64,000 bases of DNA from Bacteroidota bacterium (lineage in GTDB: Bacteria; Bacteroidota; Bacteroidia; Flavobacteriales; Weeksellaceae). Under the pieces are notes generated by a model. The model searched no databases, was not told the origin of the DNA, and worked only from the letters and a program-made list of their open reading frames with translations. Below, piece by piece: positions 41,407 to 51,607 of the stretch (within the stretch, counting starts at the first letter, position 1; the number at the start of each line of letters is the position of its first letter). Location of the stretch: NCBI GenBank assembly GCA_023422635.1, contig JAFAGO010000050.1, positions 30,910 to 94,909 on the forward strand. Direction: 5' to 3'. The position numbers and the translations under genes are program-made.

Positions 41407-42777
41407 TTATTCTACTTCTTCGAAAAACTTTTTTACTTTTTCCATCAATGCTTGTCCGAATGTGGGTTTCGTTTTATCTTTTACTTTTTCCACATGTTGA
41501 TTTTGAGTATCGATATGCGTTTCAGGTTGTGGCTCAATTGTATTTTCAATGGGTTGAGGTTGTTCCTGAACTTCTGCTTCTGCAGGAATTGGTTTTGTTT
41601 CAACAGCTTTTTTGTCTCTAATTTTCAAACTTTCCATTAGAAGTCCGATGGATGTTGCAAATTCAGGACCTTTCAGATGTTGGTTTTTATCATTTGCTAC
41701 ATATTCATTTGCGAAACCAATTCTGCTATCAAAACCAGTGGTATAATTGGCGAGTTGACGAAGGTTTTTTAGGTTTGAACCTCCACCAGCCAACACAATT
41801 CCAGCGATGAGTTTTTTCTTTTGTTCGAAGGCACCATATGCTTTTAATTCCGTGTTTACCATTTCAAGAATTTCTTCCACACGTGCACTGATAATTTGTG
41901 CTAAGGTTTTTAAAGAAATTTCTTTATCTGGTCTTCCGTGAAGTCCAGGAATGGTAACATACGTTGAAGGATTTTCCATATCTGGAATTGCAGAGCCGAA
42001 TTTTACTTTTAGCTGTTCTGCATGCTTTTCAATAATCGAGCATCCTTCTTTAATATCTTCGGTAATAATTCCGCCTCCGTAAGGAATTACGCAAGTGTGA
42101 CGGATAATATTATCTTTAAAAATGGCGATATCGGTTGTTCCACCGCCAATATCAACAATTGCAACGCCAGCTTCTTTTTCTTCTTTGGTAAGTACGGCTT
42201 CGGAAGATGCTAATGGTTCTAAGGTAAGCGCTTCCATTTCTAAGCCAGCTTCTTTTACGCAGCGCGCGATGTTGCGAATGCTTCCCATTTGTCCGACAAC
42301 CACGTGAAAGTTGGCTTCTAGTCGTTTGCCATGCATTCCAACAGGTTCGTGGATTTCGCCTTCGGAGTCCACTTTATATTCTTGTGGAAGCACATGAATG
42401 ATTTCTTCTCCAGGAAGCATTACCAGTTTTTTAACTTGGTTTTTTAGGATTTCAATATCTTCTTCGGTGATAAATGCTTCGGGATTATCGCGCATTATGT
42501 AATCGGAATGCTGAAGCGAACGAATGTGTTTCCCAGCGATCCCTACGGTTACTTTACGAATAGGTACACCAGCGCTTTTTTCTGCTTCTTCCACGGCAGT
42601 TTTGATGGAAGTAATGGTTTGCGAAATGTTGTTCACAATTCCTTTGTGAACACCAAGACTTTTAGCGCGTCCAACTCCGAGAACTTCAATTTTCCCGTGA
42701 GTATTTCGCCTGCCGACAATGGCGACAATCTTGGTTGTCCCAATGTCCAGTCCTACTGAATACTCTTGATTTTCCAT
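41407..42777 (-). CDS. ftsA: Cell division protein FtsA
   Basis: Actin-like ATPase that tethers FtsZ to the inner membrane and activates septal synthesis. It opens YSVGLDIGTTKIVAIVG (phosphate 1), and has AIVDIGGGTTDIAIFKD (phosphate 2, about 207-223) and AGIVLAGGGSNLKNL (adenosine motif). The C-terminal tail (FGQALMEKVKKFFEEVE) is an amphipathic helix suited to membrane binding. Between body and tail is a Pro/Glu/Gln-rich linker. At 456 residues it is normal for Bacteroidetes. Located between ftsQ and ftsZ, the classical order. Confidence 0.98.
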   Translation of the reverse strand: MENQEYSVGLDIGTTKIVAIVGRRNTHGKIEVLGVGRAKSLGVHKGIVNNISQTITSIKTAVEEAEKSAGVPIRKVTVGIAGKHIRSLQHSDYIMRDNPEAFITEEDIEILKNQVKKLVMLPGEEIIHVLPQEYKVDSEGEIHEPVGMHGKRLEANFHVVVGQMGSIRNIARCVKEAGLEMEALTLEPLASSEAVLTKEEKEAGVAIVDIGGGTTDIAIFKDNIIRHTCVIPYGGGIITEDIKEGCSIIEKHAEQLKVKFGSAIPDMENPSTYVTIPGLHGRPDKEISLKTLAQIISARVEEILEMVNTELKAYGAFEQKKKLIAGIVLAGGGSNLKNLRQLANYTTGFDSRIGFANEYVANDKNQHLKGPEFATSIGLLMESLKIRDKKAVETKPIPAEAEVQEQPQPIENTIEPQPETHIDTQNQHVEKVKDKTKPTFGQALMEKVKKFFEEVE

Positions 42778-42813
42778 TGTGTATATCGATTTGATTTGTT
42801 ATTCTATTTTTCT

Positions 42814-43659
42814 TTACTTCTTTTTCTTTGTTTCAGTAATCAGCGTTTTACGAGATTCTTCTTTTTTCTCTGCTAATTCTGGTGCTTTCGCTAATTCTTT
42901 TTTTCCCACTTGCAAAATGCTATCATTATCGGCAAAGTTGGGATTCAGTGTGGTTACAATTTGGTTGTTGTACTTCACTGAAATTTTATTGTATTTCTGC
43001 GGATCTTTGTAAACCAGAATTTTTTCAACGAATGTTTTAAAACCTTTTGTTTTAAATTCGATATGATCTAAATCGCCGATTTCTACTTTATAATTGCCTT
43101 CGCTGGTAAGCAGATTGTAGTTGCCTTTTTCTTTCGAAATTCCGATAAAGAATTTCTTGCTGAAATCGTCTTGATCTATATATGTTACAAGTTCCGCCAA
43201 TTTTTCATATTCCGATGGCTTTACATTTCCTGTTACCAACATACATGGATAGGAAAAATTTCTAGAGATTGGAAATTCAAATCCTTTTTCATCCACATAA
43301 AAATCTTTTCCTTTGTAATTAATTCGGAATACCGGAACGCGTTGTTTAATATCGAGATTCAAATTTCCGTTGAGGTTTAGATATACATTTGCACTATCGA
43401 TGTATGGGTTTTTGTTGAGCTTTTTTTCCAATTCTGGAATTTCAAGATCGCCAATTTTTCCTGATGGATTTTCCTTTTTTACTAAAGCGTGAATGTCTTT
43501 TTCATCTACAAAATATACCGAATTTCCGTCGTTTAGTTTCACAGATACTTTATCATCTGTAATCATCTGTTTGCTGAATCTCTTCAAAGAGAAACTCAGC
43601 AGAAACCCTAGAAGGATTACTGTGACTGCAATTTTTAGTATTCTGTATTTATTTTTCAT
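42814..43659 (-). CDS. ftsQ: Cell division protein FtsQ/DivIB
   Basis: 281-residue bitopic protein that links the FtsBL complex to the septum. A basic cytoplasmic start and one membrane helix (about 8-26, ILKIAVTVILLGFLLSF) are followed by a POTRA domain (about 55-115) and a beta domain (about 120-255, with the family strand VFRINYKGKDFYVDEKGFEFPI). A charged Lys-rich end follows. Sequence similarity across phyla is weak, so the call rests also on its place between murC and ftsA. Confidence 0.92.
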   Translation of the reverse strand: MKNKYRILKIAVTVILLGFLLSFSLKRFSKQMITDDKVSVKLNDGNSVYFVDEKDIHALVKKENPSGKIGDLEIPELEKKLNKNPYIDSANVYLNLNGNLNLDIKQRVPVFRINYKGKDFYVDEKGFEFPISRNFSYPCMLVTGNVKPSEYEKLAELVTYIDQDDFSKKFFIGISKEKGNYNLLTSEGNYKVEIGDLDHIEFKTKGFKTFVEKILVYKDPQKYNKISVKYNNQIVTTLNPNFADNDSILQVGKKELAKAPELAEKKEESRKTLITETKKKK

Positions 43660-43703
43660 TTTTTAATAGCAATTCAAATTATCTTTTACAGGAAGCGTTT
43701 TTT

Positions 43704-45059
43704 TTAAACCTTCGAAAGCCAATCCACAATTCCGTCGGATAGGGTATCGATATTTCCAGCGCCCACGGTAAGAAGAATATCAAAATCTTTGGTTTTAATG
43801 CGATCAAATGCTTCGTTCAAAGCACAAACTTCTTTTTTATCGGTTTCAATTTTTTCAGCCAACCATTGGGAGGTTATTCCAGGAAAATTTTCTTGAAGCT
43901 CGCGTGCAGGATAAATATCCAGCAACAATAGATCGTCGCCTTTATTTAAACTTTCTGCGAAGCCATCGGCAAAATCTCGTGTTCTGCTGAATAAGTGAGG
44001 TTGAAATACAATCAATAATTTTTTATCTGGATAAAACGTTTTGATTGAACCAATTACCGCATTGAGTTCTGTTGGATGATGCGCATAATCATCAATATAA
44101 ATTTTTCCGTTGCTGAAAATATGTTTGGTATATCTTCTTTTAATTCCTTTAAAATTGCTAATTCCGCGTTGCAACGTTTCATAATCTACGCCCATGGAAT
44201 GCAATAGTGCAATTGCTGCTGTTGCGTTTTCCACATTATGAATTCCAGGAATTTGCCAGCTGAATTCCACAGAATCGTTGCCATGATGAAACGTAAAAAA
44301 CATCGTGTCGTCCACAATTTTTAAATGGTCGGAGTAGAAATCCGCTTCCTCATTTACGGCATACGTTTGATGCGGCATTCTAATGTCTACATCTTTTCTC
44401 ACAAAGCGCTGGTTGCTATTGTTAGCAAGTGCAGCAAACTCTCGGAAGCTTTGTTCGATGTGTGTTTTATCGCCATAAATATCCAAATGGTCGGCATCAA
44501 TCGAAGTGATGATTTCCCAATCGGGGTAAAGATTTAGGAAACTGCGATCGTACTCATCTGCTTCAACCACGGAAATTTCATTTCCATTAAAATAGAAATT
44601 TGATTGTAAATTTTCTGAAATTCCTCCTAAAAAACATGAAAATGGAAGATTCGCTTCTTTACACAAGTGAGCGACCAAAGATGATGTTGTGGTTTTTCCA
44701 TGCGTTCCGCCGACAGCGATACATTGGGTATCTTCCGTTATTAAGCCCAACACTTTTGCACGTTTTAATACAGAAAAATTGTTTTCTATAAAGTGCGACA
44801 ATATGTTGAGTTTTTTAATGGCTGGTGTGTAAATAACCAATGTGTTTTCCTTGGTTAAATTTTCTATTTCAGCATCTATTTTATCTTCAAATACAATCTC
44901 AATACCTTCTGAAACCAGAGCATTAGTAAGCTTTGTTGGGGTTTTATCATAACCCATAACTTTTCTTCCGGTTGAATTAAAATACCGTGCTAATGCCGAC
45001 ATCCCAATTCCGCCGATCCCGACGAAATAGAAGTTTTGATAGGTGTTGAGGATGTTCAT
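43704..45059 (-). CDS. murC: UDP-N-acetylmuramate--L-alanine ligase
   Basis: Adds L-Ala to UDP-MurNAc, the first of the stem-peptide ligations. N-terminal FVGIGGIGMSALARY (about 11-25), the ATP loop VGGTHGKTTTSSL (about 116-128), the central EADEYDRSFL and the C-terminal IDDYAHHPTEL are all present. At 451 residues it has normal length. Four-to-six-base spacing to murG (45066) indicates translation in series. UDP-MurNAc itself comes from MurA and MurB encoded elsewhere. Confidence 0.98.
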   Translation of the reverse strand: MNILNTYQNFYFVGIGGIGMSALARYFNSTGRKVMGYDKTPTKLTNALVSEGIEIVFEDKIDAEIENLTKENTLVIYTPAIKKLNILSHFIENNFSVLKRAKVLGLITEDTQCIAVGGTHGKTTTSSLVAHLCKEANLPFSCFLGGISENLQSNFYFNGNEISVVEADEYDRSFLNLYPDWEIITSIDADHLDIYGDKTHIEQSFREFAALANNSNQRFVRKDVDIRMPHQTYAVNEEADFYSDHLKIVDDTMFFTFHHGNDSVEFSWQIPGIHNVENATAAIALLHSMGVDYETLQRGISNFKGIKRRYTKHIFSNGKIYIDDYAHHPTELNAVIGSIKTFYPDKKLLIVFQPHLFSRTRDFADGFAESLNKGDDLLLLDIYPARELQENFPGITSQWLAEKIETDKKEVCALNEAFDRIKTKDFDILLTVGAGNIDTLSDGIVDWLSKV

Positions 45060-45065
45060 TCTAAA

Positions 45066-46169
45066 CTATTTAACGTTGATTGTTTTTACAATTTGATCTA
45101 CAATTTCTTCGGTAGCTTTAGGTTTTGCGAAGAATTCTAAATTTTTTGACATTTCATTTCTCAATGATTCATTTTCGCAGATTTCCAAAAGGGTGGGAAG
45201 AAATTTCTCTTTCATTTCGGGATCTTTTACCATTTTGGCTGCCTTTTTTTCGACTAAAGTCAACGCGTTTTTTGTTTGATGATCTTCTGCGGCAAATGGA
45301 AATGGAACTAGAATCACTGGTTTTTTTGCCACCGCTAATTCAGAAATCGCAATAGCGCCTGCTCTGGAAACAATAACATCGGCGGCTGAATAAGCCAAAG
45401 CCATATCCTTAATAAATTCTTTTATTTGAATGGATTCCGAAGCTTGAATATTGGTGCTGATTTCTGCAAAATCGGTTTTTCCGGTTTGCCAAATGAGTTG
45501 ATATCCTTTGTTATTTAAGGTTTGCAAATGATCTTTCCAACCGTTGTTTAATGTTCTGGAACCCAAAGATCCACCAACCGATAAAATGGTGAGTTTATCA
45601 GGATTCAAGCCCATTTTTATTTTGGCTTCTTTCGTTTCTATTAATCCAGAAATAATGCTTTCGCGAATAGGATTTCCAAGGAAATACACTTTTGAATTCG
45701 GAAAGAAGTGATTCATTTCGGGATATGCAGTAAAAACGGCTTTCGCTTTTTTACCGTTGAAAATATTGGTTTTACCGGGTAGAGAATTTTGTTCTTGAAT
45801 AAAAGTGGGAATTCCCGCATTTGCGGTAATATACAATGCCGGTCCGCTAGCAAAACCACCAGTTCCAACGGCAAAATCGGGTTTGAATGTTTTAACGATT
45901 GATTTCGCTTTCTTTAAACTGGAAATAATTTTAAACGGAAGTCCAATATTTTTAAGCAAATTGCCACGGTCGAAACCTGCAATATTGAGACCTTCAATTT
46001 TGAATCCACTTTGCGGAACTTTTTCCATCTCCATTTTTCCGTTGGCACCAATGAACAAAATGTCTGCTTCGGGAAATCTTTTTTTAATTTCCTGAGCAAT
46101 AGCAACTGCCGGGAAGATGTGTCCTCCTGTTCCGCCGCCACTCATAATGATTTTTAATTTTTTGTTCAT
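45066..46169 (-). CDS. murG: UDP-GlcNAc:lipid I N-acetylglucosaminyltransferase
   Basis: Peripheral membrane glycosyltransferase that converts lipid I to lipid II. The N-terminal GGTGGHIFPA loop (about 11-20), VGTGGFASGPAL and the donor-binding LSVGGSLGSRTLN, IVSRAGAIAISEL and PFPFAAEDHQTKNA are typical. At 367 residues it is normal. It lies between ftsW (30-base gap upstream) and murC. Confidence 0.98.
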   Translation of the reverse strand: MNKKLKIIMSGGGTGGHIFPAVAIAQEIKKRFPEADILFIGANGKMEMEKVPQSGFKIEGLNIAGFDRGNLLKNIGLPFKIISSLKKAKSIVKTFKPDFAVGTGGFASGPALYITANAGIPTFIQEQNSLPGKTNIFNGKKAKAVFTAYPEMNHFFPNSKVYFLGNPIRESIISGLIETKEAKIKMGLNPDKLTILSVGGSLGSRTLNNGWKDHLQTLNNKGYQLIWQTGKTDFAEISTNIQASESIQIKEFIKDMALAYSAADVIVSRAGAIAISELAVAKKPVILVPFPFAAEDHQTKNALTLVEKKAAKMVKDPEMKEKFLPTLLEICENESLRNEMSKNLEFFAKPKATEEIVDQIVKTINVK

Positions 46170-46198
46170 TTTACTTCAATCTTTATTGTTGTTGCCGA

Positions 46199-47434
46199 TT
46201 ACGCGATATCGTTAATTTCTTCGATGTTTTGTTTCTTGCTAATACCTTCTTCATCATATACTTGTATTCTGGAACTTACATTAAGGATAATTCCCAGCTG
46301 GATGTAGGTAACCAACATTGATGTACCTCCGTAACTGATGAGTGGTAATGGCTGCCCTGTTACTGGAATTAGATTTACGGCGACCGCAATATTCACGGTA
46401 AGCTGCACAAAAATCATAATTCCAATGGCAATTACTAATAATGAGCCGAAGAACGCCGGCATTTTACTCGCAATCATCACAATTCGAATCATCATAATTA
46501 AGTAGAGCGATATGAGGAATAACGCACCAATAAATCCATACTCTTCAACAATAATCGCAAAAATAAAGTCGGATGCTGATTGTGGAAGCATTTGTTTTAG
46601 TGCGCTTTTGCCAGGTCCCATTCCTGTAATTCCGCCATGTACAATAGCAGCTTTCGCTTGCATTACTTGGTAGTTTTTCGCTTTTAAATTTTCGTCATCA
46701 ACTTCAGTTGTTTTCTTTGAATTGAAGAAGGTTTCGAAACGGCTTTGCCAAGTATGTACACGGTTTCCACCGATCATATTGGTGTTTAATGCTAAAATTA
46801 CAAACAAGCCACTTGCCAGTACCGCAGTCGTTATAAAGCCGGCAATGTAACGCCAGTTGAGTTGCCCAATAATGAGAACAGCGATAGAAACCATCATAAT
46901 CATTAAGGCCGTTGATCCATTGTCCTTGGCGACTAAAACAAATACGAGAAGGATTGGACCGAAAATATAAAAGATATTTTCAATAGGAAGCCGATCTCGT
47001 TTTATTTTCTTGGTTAAGTAGCGGCACAAATAGATAATCAACATGAGATACGCAAAAGTGGATGGCTGAAATGATATTGGCGTACCTGGTATTTTGAGCC
47101 AACGAGAAGCACTTGCACCATCGATTGTTTGGCCTGTAAACATTGTGAGGATGAGCAACAAAATGGTAATGATGAGCAAAATACTGCTGAGTTTACCAAT
47201 ATGCTCGTATTTCACAACTTCAACAACGCGCATAATCGCAAGTCCGAAGATTACGAAGAAAATGTGTTTTAAAACGTGTCCAGTTGTGGTACCGTTATTT
47301 ACAATGTATTCTAAATTTGAAGACGCAGAATACACGGGGAAAATCGAGAAAATGGAAATCATAATAATGACTATCCAAAGTACTTTATCGCCCTTCAGGA
47401 GTTCAAATTTGTTATCTGTATTCTGTTCGTTCAT
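46199..47434 (-). CDS. ftsW: SEDS protein FtsW, septal peptidoglycan polymerase
   Basis: Polytopic inner-membrane glycosyltransferase that polymerises lipid II at the septum together with FtsI. About ten hydrophobic helices. Family marks: PGTPISFQPST near the middle, HGGITGMGPGKSALKQMLPQSASDFIFA (large loop), and the late VTGQPLPLISYGGTSML. At 411 residues it is normal. Position between murD and murG in the dcw order makes FtsW more likely than RodA. Confidence 0.96.
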   Translation of the reverse strand: MNEQNTDNKFELLKGDKVLWIVIIMISIFSIFPVYSASSNLEYIVNNGTTTGHVLKHIFFVIFGLAIMRVVEVVKYEHIGKLSSILLIITILLLILTMFTGQTIDGASASRWLKIPGTPISFQPSTFAYLMLIIYLCRYLTKKIKRDRLPIENIFYIFGPILLVFVLVAKDNGSTALMIMMVSIAVLIIGQLNWRYIAGFITTAVLASGLFVILALNTNMIGGNRVHTWQSRFETFFNSKKTTEVDDENLKAKNYQVMQAKAAIVHGGITGMGPGKSALKQMLPQSASDFIFAIIVEEYGFIGALFLISLYLIMMIRIVMIASKMPAFFGSLLVIAIGIMIFVQLTVNIAVAVNLIPVTGQPLPLISYGGTSMLVTYIQLGIILNVSSRIQVYDEEGISKKQNIEEINDIA

Positions 47435-47470
47435 TGAGTTGGTGGCTTAATCAATTGCCTCTATCTTTAT

Positions 47471-48799
47471 TTATTTTTTAAGTACAGCTTCTTTAAATTT
47501 TTCGCCTCGATCTTCATAATTTTGAAAGAGATCAAAGCTTGCACAGCAAGGCGAAAGCAAAACGGTATCGCCTTTATCGGCAATGGATTTGCAAATGTTG
47601 ATGCAATCTTCCATTGAAGATGTATCGTAAATAAGTTCTTTTTGGTCTTTAAAGAAGTTGATAATTTTTTGGTTATCAATTCCTAAGCATACTATTGCTT
47701 TTACTTTACGCTTTACTAAATTTTCAATTTCGGTATAATCGTTTCCTTTGTCTGTTCCGCCCACAATCCAAATGGTTGGTCGAGTCATGCTTTCCAGCGC
47801 GTAGTACGTGGCGTTTACATTGGTCGCTTTGCTATCGTTAATATACTGTACGCCATTAATTTCAGCAACTTGTTCTAAACGATGAGGCACCGCTTGAAAT
47901 GTCATTAAAGAATTTCGAATACTTTCGTTGCTGATGTTCAGGATTTTACCTGCAATGGATGCTGCTAAACTATTTGCAACATTATGATTACCAACCAAAC
48001 TTAGTTTTGCGATCTCCATCTCGAAATCGTTGGTGCCATTTATTTTAATTTTTCCGTTATCGACAAAACCGCCATCTTTCAATTTTTCTTTTAAAGAGAA
48101 AGGAACTTTTTTGGCTTTTATATTTATTTTTTCGAGAAGTTTCTGGCTCATTTCATCATCTTTATTGTAGATGAAATAATCGTCGTTCTCTTGATTTTCT
48201 GCAATTTTAAATTTCGCTAAAGCGTATTCTTCATAATTGTAATTGTATTGATCTAAATGATCCGGACTTAAATTCAGAAGCATGGAAATGTACGGACGGA
48301 AGTTTTGTACATCATCCAACTGGAAAGAACTCACTTCTAGTACATAATACTCGTAGTTTTCGTCTGCCACTTGCTTTGCAAAACTTTTACCGATATTGCC
48401 CCCCAAGCCCACATGTAAGTGGTTGTTTTTCATGATGTGGTACATCAACGAAGTAGTGGTGGTTTTGCCGTTGCTACCGGTAATAGCAACAATTTTTGCA
48501 GTGGTAAATTCTGCGGCAAACTCTATTTCAGAGGAAAGGCGAATTCCTTTAGCTTGAATTTTCTGAATAATTTCCGCTTTTTTCGGAATTCCTGGGGATT
48601 TCACAATCCAATCTGCAGCGAGGATTTTTTCTTCGCTGTGATGTCCTTCTTCGAATTCGATACCGTTCTCGTTGAGTAGGTTTTTGTAGTTTTCGCGTAT
48701 CAGTCCTTTATCTGAAAGAAAAACCTCAAAGCCTTTCTTTTGCGCCAAATATGCTGCTCCAAAACCGCTTTCGCCTCCTCCTAAAACTACTATTTTCAT
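47471..48799 (-). CDS. murD: UDP-N-acetylmuramoyl-L-alanine--D-glutamate ligase
   Basis: Adds D-Glu to UDP-MurNAc-Ala in the cytoplasm. N-terminal VVLGGGESGFGAAYL (about 3-17), the ATP loop ITGSNGKTTTTS (about 105-116), LNLSPDHLDQY, and the C-terminal WIVGGTDKGNDY are clear. At 442 residues it is normal. ftsW follows after 36 bases. Confidence 0.98.
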   Translation of the reverse strand: MKIVVLGGGESGFGAAYLAQKKGFEVFLSDKGLIRENYKNLLNENGIEFEEGHHSEEKILAADWIVKSPGIPKKAEIIQKIQAKGIRLSSEIEFAAEFTTAKIVAITGSNGKTTTTSLMYHIMKNNHLHVGLGGNIGKSFAKQVADENYEYYVLEVSSFQLDDVQNFRPYISMLLNLSPDHLDQYNYNYEEYALAKFKIAENQENDDYFIYNKDDEMSQKLLEKINIKAKKVPFSLKEKLKDGGFVDNGKIKINGTNDFEMEIAKLSLVGNHNVANSLAASIAGKILNISNESIRNSLMTFQAVPHRLEQVAEINGVQYINDSKATNVNATYYALESMTRPTIWIVGGTDKGNDYTEIENLVKRKVKAIVCLGIDNQKIINFFKDQKELIYDTSSMEDCINICKSIADKGDTVLLSPCCASFDLFQNYEDRGEKFKEAVLKK

Positions 48800-48876
48800 A
48801 TTCTTTATTACCTCTTTAATTAAAAAATCATCGATTATAATTTTTTATTTTTTTGCTTCTAAAGAAGCTTTATACT

Positions 48877-50118
48877 TTATCTAACTTTTAATGTTATTAA
48901 GCAGATAATGGCGAGCATTACGCCGATGATGATCATTCTGTTGACAATTTTACTTTCGTGGAAACCGCTTTTTTGATAATGATGATGAACGGGTGACATT
49001 TTAAATAATCTATTATTTTGAGCGTATTCCAATCCGTATCTCTTTTTTCGGTATTTAAATACCACAACTTGCAGCATTACCGAAAGATTTTCTATTAAGA
49101 AAATTCCACAAAGGACAGGTATGAGTAATTCTTTCCGTAGAATAATTGCGAGAACAGCGATTACACCGCCCAACATTAAACTTCCGGTATCGCCCATAAA
49201 TACTTGGGCAGGATAGGTGTTGTACCAGAAAAATCCGATTACTGCGCCCACCATTGCGACGGCGAAAATGGTTGTTTCGCCCATGTTAGGGAGGAACATA
49301 ATATTGAGATAATCCGCGAAAATGATGTTCCCGGAAACGTACGCAAAAAACGCGAGCGTTAATAATATTACGGCACTTGTACCCGCTGCGAGTCCATCAA
49401 TTCCATCGGTAATGTTGGCTCCGTTTGAAACGGCAGTTACAATAAAAATAGCGATCGGAATAAAAACAGTCCACGACCATTTATCGGCGTCGTCAGCACT
49501 CATCCAAAAGAGAATTTTGCTATAATCAAACTCGTTATTTTTCGCAAATGGAACTGTGGAAACTACCGCTTTTTCGGTTGGCATGAAGTTCTTTTCAACA
49601 TTGTTTCGGTTTACGACTTTAGCATCTGCGTACTTTCTTTTTACCACCACATTGGGATTGTAAAACATGGTAACTCCTACAATAAGTCCTAAGCCAACCT
49701 GACCGATAATTTTAAATTTACCAGAAAGTCCATCTTTATTTTTCTTTACTTTTTTAAGATAATCGTCTAGAAATCCAATGGCGCCCATCCAAACAACAGA
49801 TACGATGAGCAGAACGATATACACATTGGTAAAACGGGTAAAAAGAATTACCGGAATTAATGTAGCTACAATTACGATGATGCCGCCCATTGTTGGTGTG
49901 CCTTCTTTTTGTTTTTGACCATCTAATCCCAAATCACGAACCAATTCGCCCATTTGTTTTCTGCGCAAGAAATTGATCATTCTTTTTCCGTATACCAAAG
50001 CAATGAAAAGCGATAGCAAAACCGCCATTCCTGCACGAAATGAAATTGAACGCAAAAGGTTCATTCCTGGAATGTCGATTCCCTGAGCAGTTAAATATTC
50101 ATAGAGGTAGTACAGCAT
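48877..50118 (-). CDS. mraY: Phospho-MurNAc-pentapeptide transferase
   Basis: Integral membrane enzyme that joins UDP-MurNAc-pentapeptide to undecaprenyl phosphate, giving lipid I. About ten helices. Signature blocks: KEGTPTMGGIIVIVAT (about 70-85), WMGAIGFLDDYLKK, the catalytic NGANITDGIDGLAAG (about 233-247), and the C-terminal SPVHHHYQKSGFHESK. It has an extra periplasmic stretch of about 60 residues (about 155-215) before the catalytic loop, as in other Bacteroidetes, giving 413 residues against 360 in E. coli. Confidence 0.98.
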   Translation of the reverse strand: MLYYLYEYLTAQGIDIPGMNLLRSISFRAGMAVLLSLFIALVYGKRMINFLRRKQMGELVRDLGLDGQKQKEGTPTMGGIIVIVATLIPVILFTRFTNVYIVLLIVSVVWMGAIGFLDDYLKKVKKNKDGLSGKFKIIGQVGLGLIVGVTMFYNPNVVVKRKYADAKVVNRNNVEKNFMPTEKAVVSTVPFAKNNEFDYSKILFWMSADDADKWSWTVFIPIAIFIVTAVSNGANITDGIDGLAAGTSAVILLTLAFFAYVSGNIIFADYLNIMFLPNMGETTIFAVAMVGAVIGFFWYNTYPAQVFMGDTGSLMLGGVIAVLAIILRKELLIPVLCGIFLIENLSVMLQVVVFKYRKKRYGLEYAQNNRLFKMSPVHHHYQKSGFHESKIVNRMIIIGVMLAIICLITLKVR

Positions 50119-50146
50119 TTTATTCTTTTTTTTATCGTTTTAAAAT

Positions 50147-51607
50147 TTATTTTCCCATTATTTTAAGCAGTTCGTCGATGACTTCTTTATCGTCGAAATG
50201 GTGTCGTTCACCGTTAATTTCTTGATAGGTTTCGTGGCCTTTACCTGCCACAACAACAATGTCTTTAGGTTCTGCAAATTTGATGGCCATTTTAATCGCT
50301 TCTTTACGATCTGGAATCGAAGTGTATTTACTATAATTTTGTGGTTCTACACCTTCTTCAATTTCTTTAATAATTTTAGAAGGATCTTCACTTCGAGGAT
50401 TATCCGATGTAATGATTGCGAGGGTAGATTTACGCGTTGCGATATTACCCATTTCTTGGCGTTTAGAATGATCGCGATCGCCGCCACAACCAAAGACTGT
50501 AATTAATCTTTCGTTTTTTGTGCGGATTTCATTGATGGTATCCAGAACATTTTCTAGCGCATCTGGGGTATGTGCATAATCCACCACAAAGAAAATTCCT
50601 GATGGAGATTTAATGGTTTCAAATCTTCCGTTAATGCGGTGTAGTTTTGAAATGGCTTGCAAAATATCATCTTCATGAAAACCTAATTCAGATGTGATGG
50701 CAAATGCCAAAAGTAAATTGTACGCATTGAATTTTCCTGTAAGCGTGCTCCAGAATTCTTTTCCGTTGAAATTCAACAACATTCCGTTGAAATCTACTTC
50801 AAGTATTTTACCATGATAATCGGCTAATGTTTTCAAAGCAAAAGTTTTCTTTTCTGCTTTGGTGTTTTGAAGCATCACCAATCCGTTTTTGTCATCAATA
50901 TTGGTAATGGCAATTGCGGTTTCTGGTACTTCATCAAAGAATCTTTTTTTTGCTTTCAGATAGTTATCAAATGTTTTATGATAGTCTAGATGATCGTGCG
51001 TAATATTGGTAAAACCTGCAATTTTAAAGTGTAAACCTTCTGTTCTGTTTTGTACAATTCCGTGGGAACTTACTTCCATAAAAGCGTATTCGCACTTTTG
51101 CTCAACAGCTTCTGCAAGAATTTTGTTGAGGGTAAGAACGTCGGGAGTGGTGCGCGTTGATGGGAAAATGGTGTCGCCAATTCTGTATTCAACGGTTGAA
51201 ATAAGGGCAGATTTAAAGCCCAATTCTTCAAATAAGTGAAACAACAGCGTGGTAACAGATGTTTTGCCGTTGGTACCTGTGACTCCAATTAAAGTGAGCT
51301 TTTCTGATGGATTTCCATAAAAATTGGAAGCCATTTGTCCCAAAACTTTTGAAGCATCTTTAACTTTAATGTAGGCAACTTCTTCTTTTAAAACTTGAGG
51401 CAATGTTTCGCAAACGATTGTGGTTGATCCTTTTTCAATTGAGGAATCAATGTAGTTGTGCCCATCTGCTAGTGTTCCCTTTAATGCAACATAGAGTGTA
51501 TTTTCGGCTGCTTTTCGGCTGTCGAAAACAATTTCTGAAATCTCTCGGTTGAGGTTTCCGTGAGTTTCAATAATGGGGATTCTATTGAGTATTTCGTTTA
51601 AAAACAT
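50147..51607 (-). CDS. murE: UDP-MurNAc-L-Ala-D-Glu--meso-diaminopimelate ligase
   Basis: Adds the third stem residue. The ATP loop GVTGTNGKTSVT (about 106-117), EVSSHGI, and the substrate-selecting DNPR (in TSDNPRSEDP, about 402-411) are seen. DNPR is the motif of meso-diaminopimelate enzymes, so the wall is of DAP type. 486 residues. Its ATG overlaps the ftsI stop (TGATG), so ftsI and murE are translationally coupled. murF, the next ligase, is not in the window. Confidence 0.98.
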   Translation of the reverse strand: MFLNEILNRIPIIETHGNLNREISEIVFDSRKAAENTLYVALKGTLADGHNYIDSSIEKGSTTIVCETLPQVLKEEVAYIKVKDASKVLGQMASNFYGNPSEKLTLIGVTGTNGKTSVTTLLFHLFEELGFKSALISTVEYRIGDTIFPSTRTTPDVLTLNKILAEAVEQKCEYAFMEVSSHGIVQNRTEGLHFKIAGFTNITHDHLDYHKTFDNYLKAKKRFFDEVPETAIAITNIDDKNGLVMLQNTKAEKKTFALKTLADYHGKILEVDFNGMLLNFNGKEFWSTLTGKFNAYNLLLAFAITSELGFHEDDILQAISKLHRINGRFETIKSPSGIFFVVDYAHTPDALENVLDTINEIRTKNERLITVFGCGGDRDHSKRQEMGNIATRKSTLAIITSDNPRSEDPSKIIKEIEEGVEPQNYSKYTSIPDRKEAIKMAIKFAEPKDIVVVAGKGHETYQEINGERHHFDDKEVIDELLKIMGK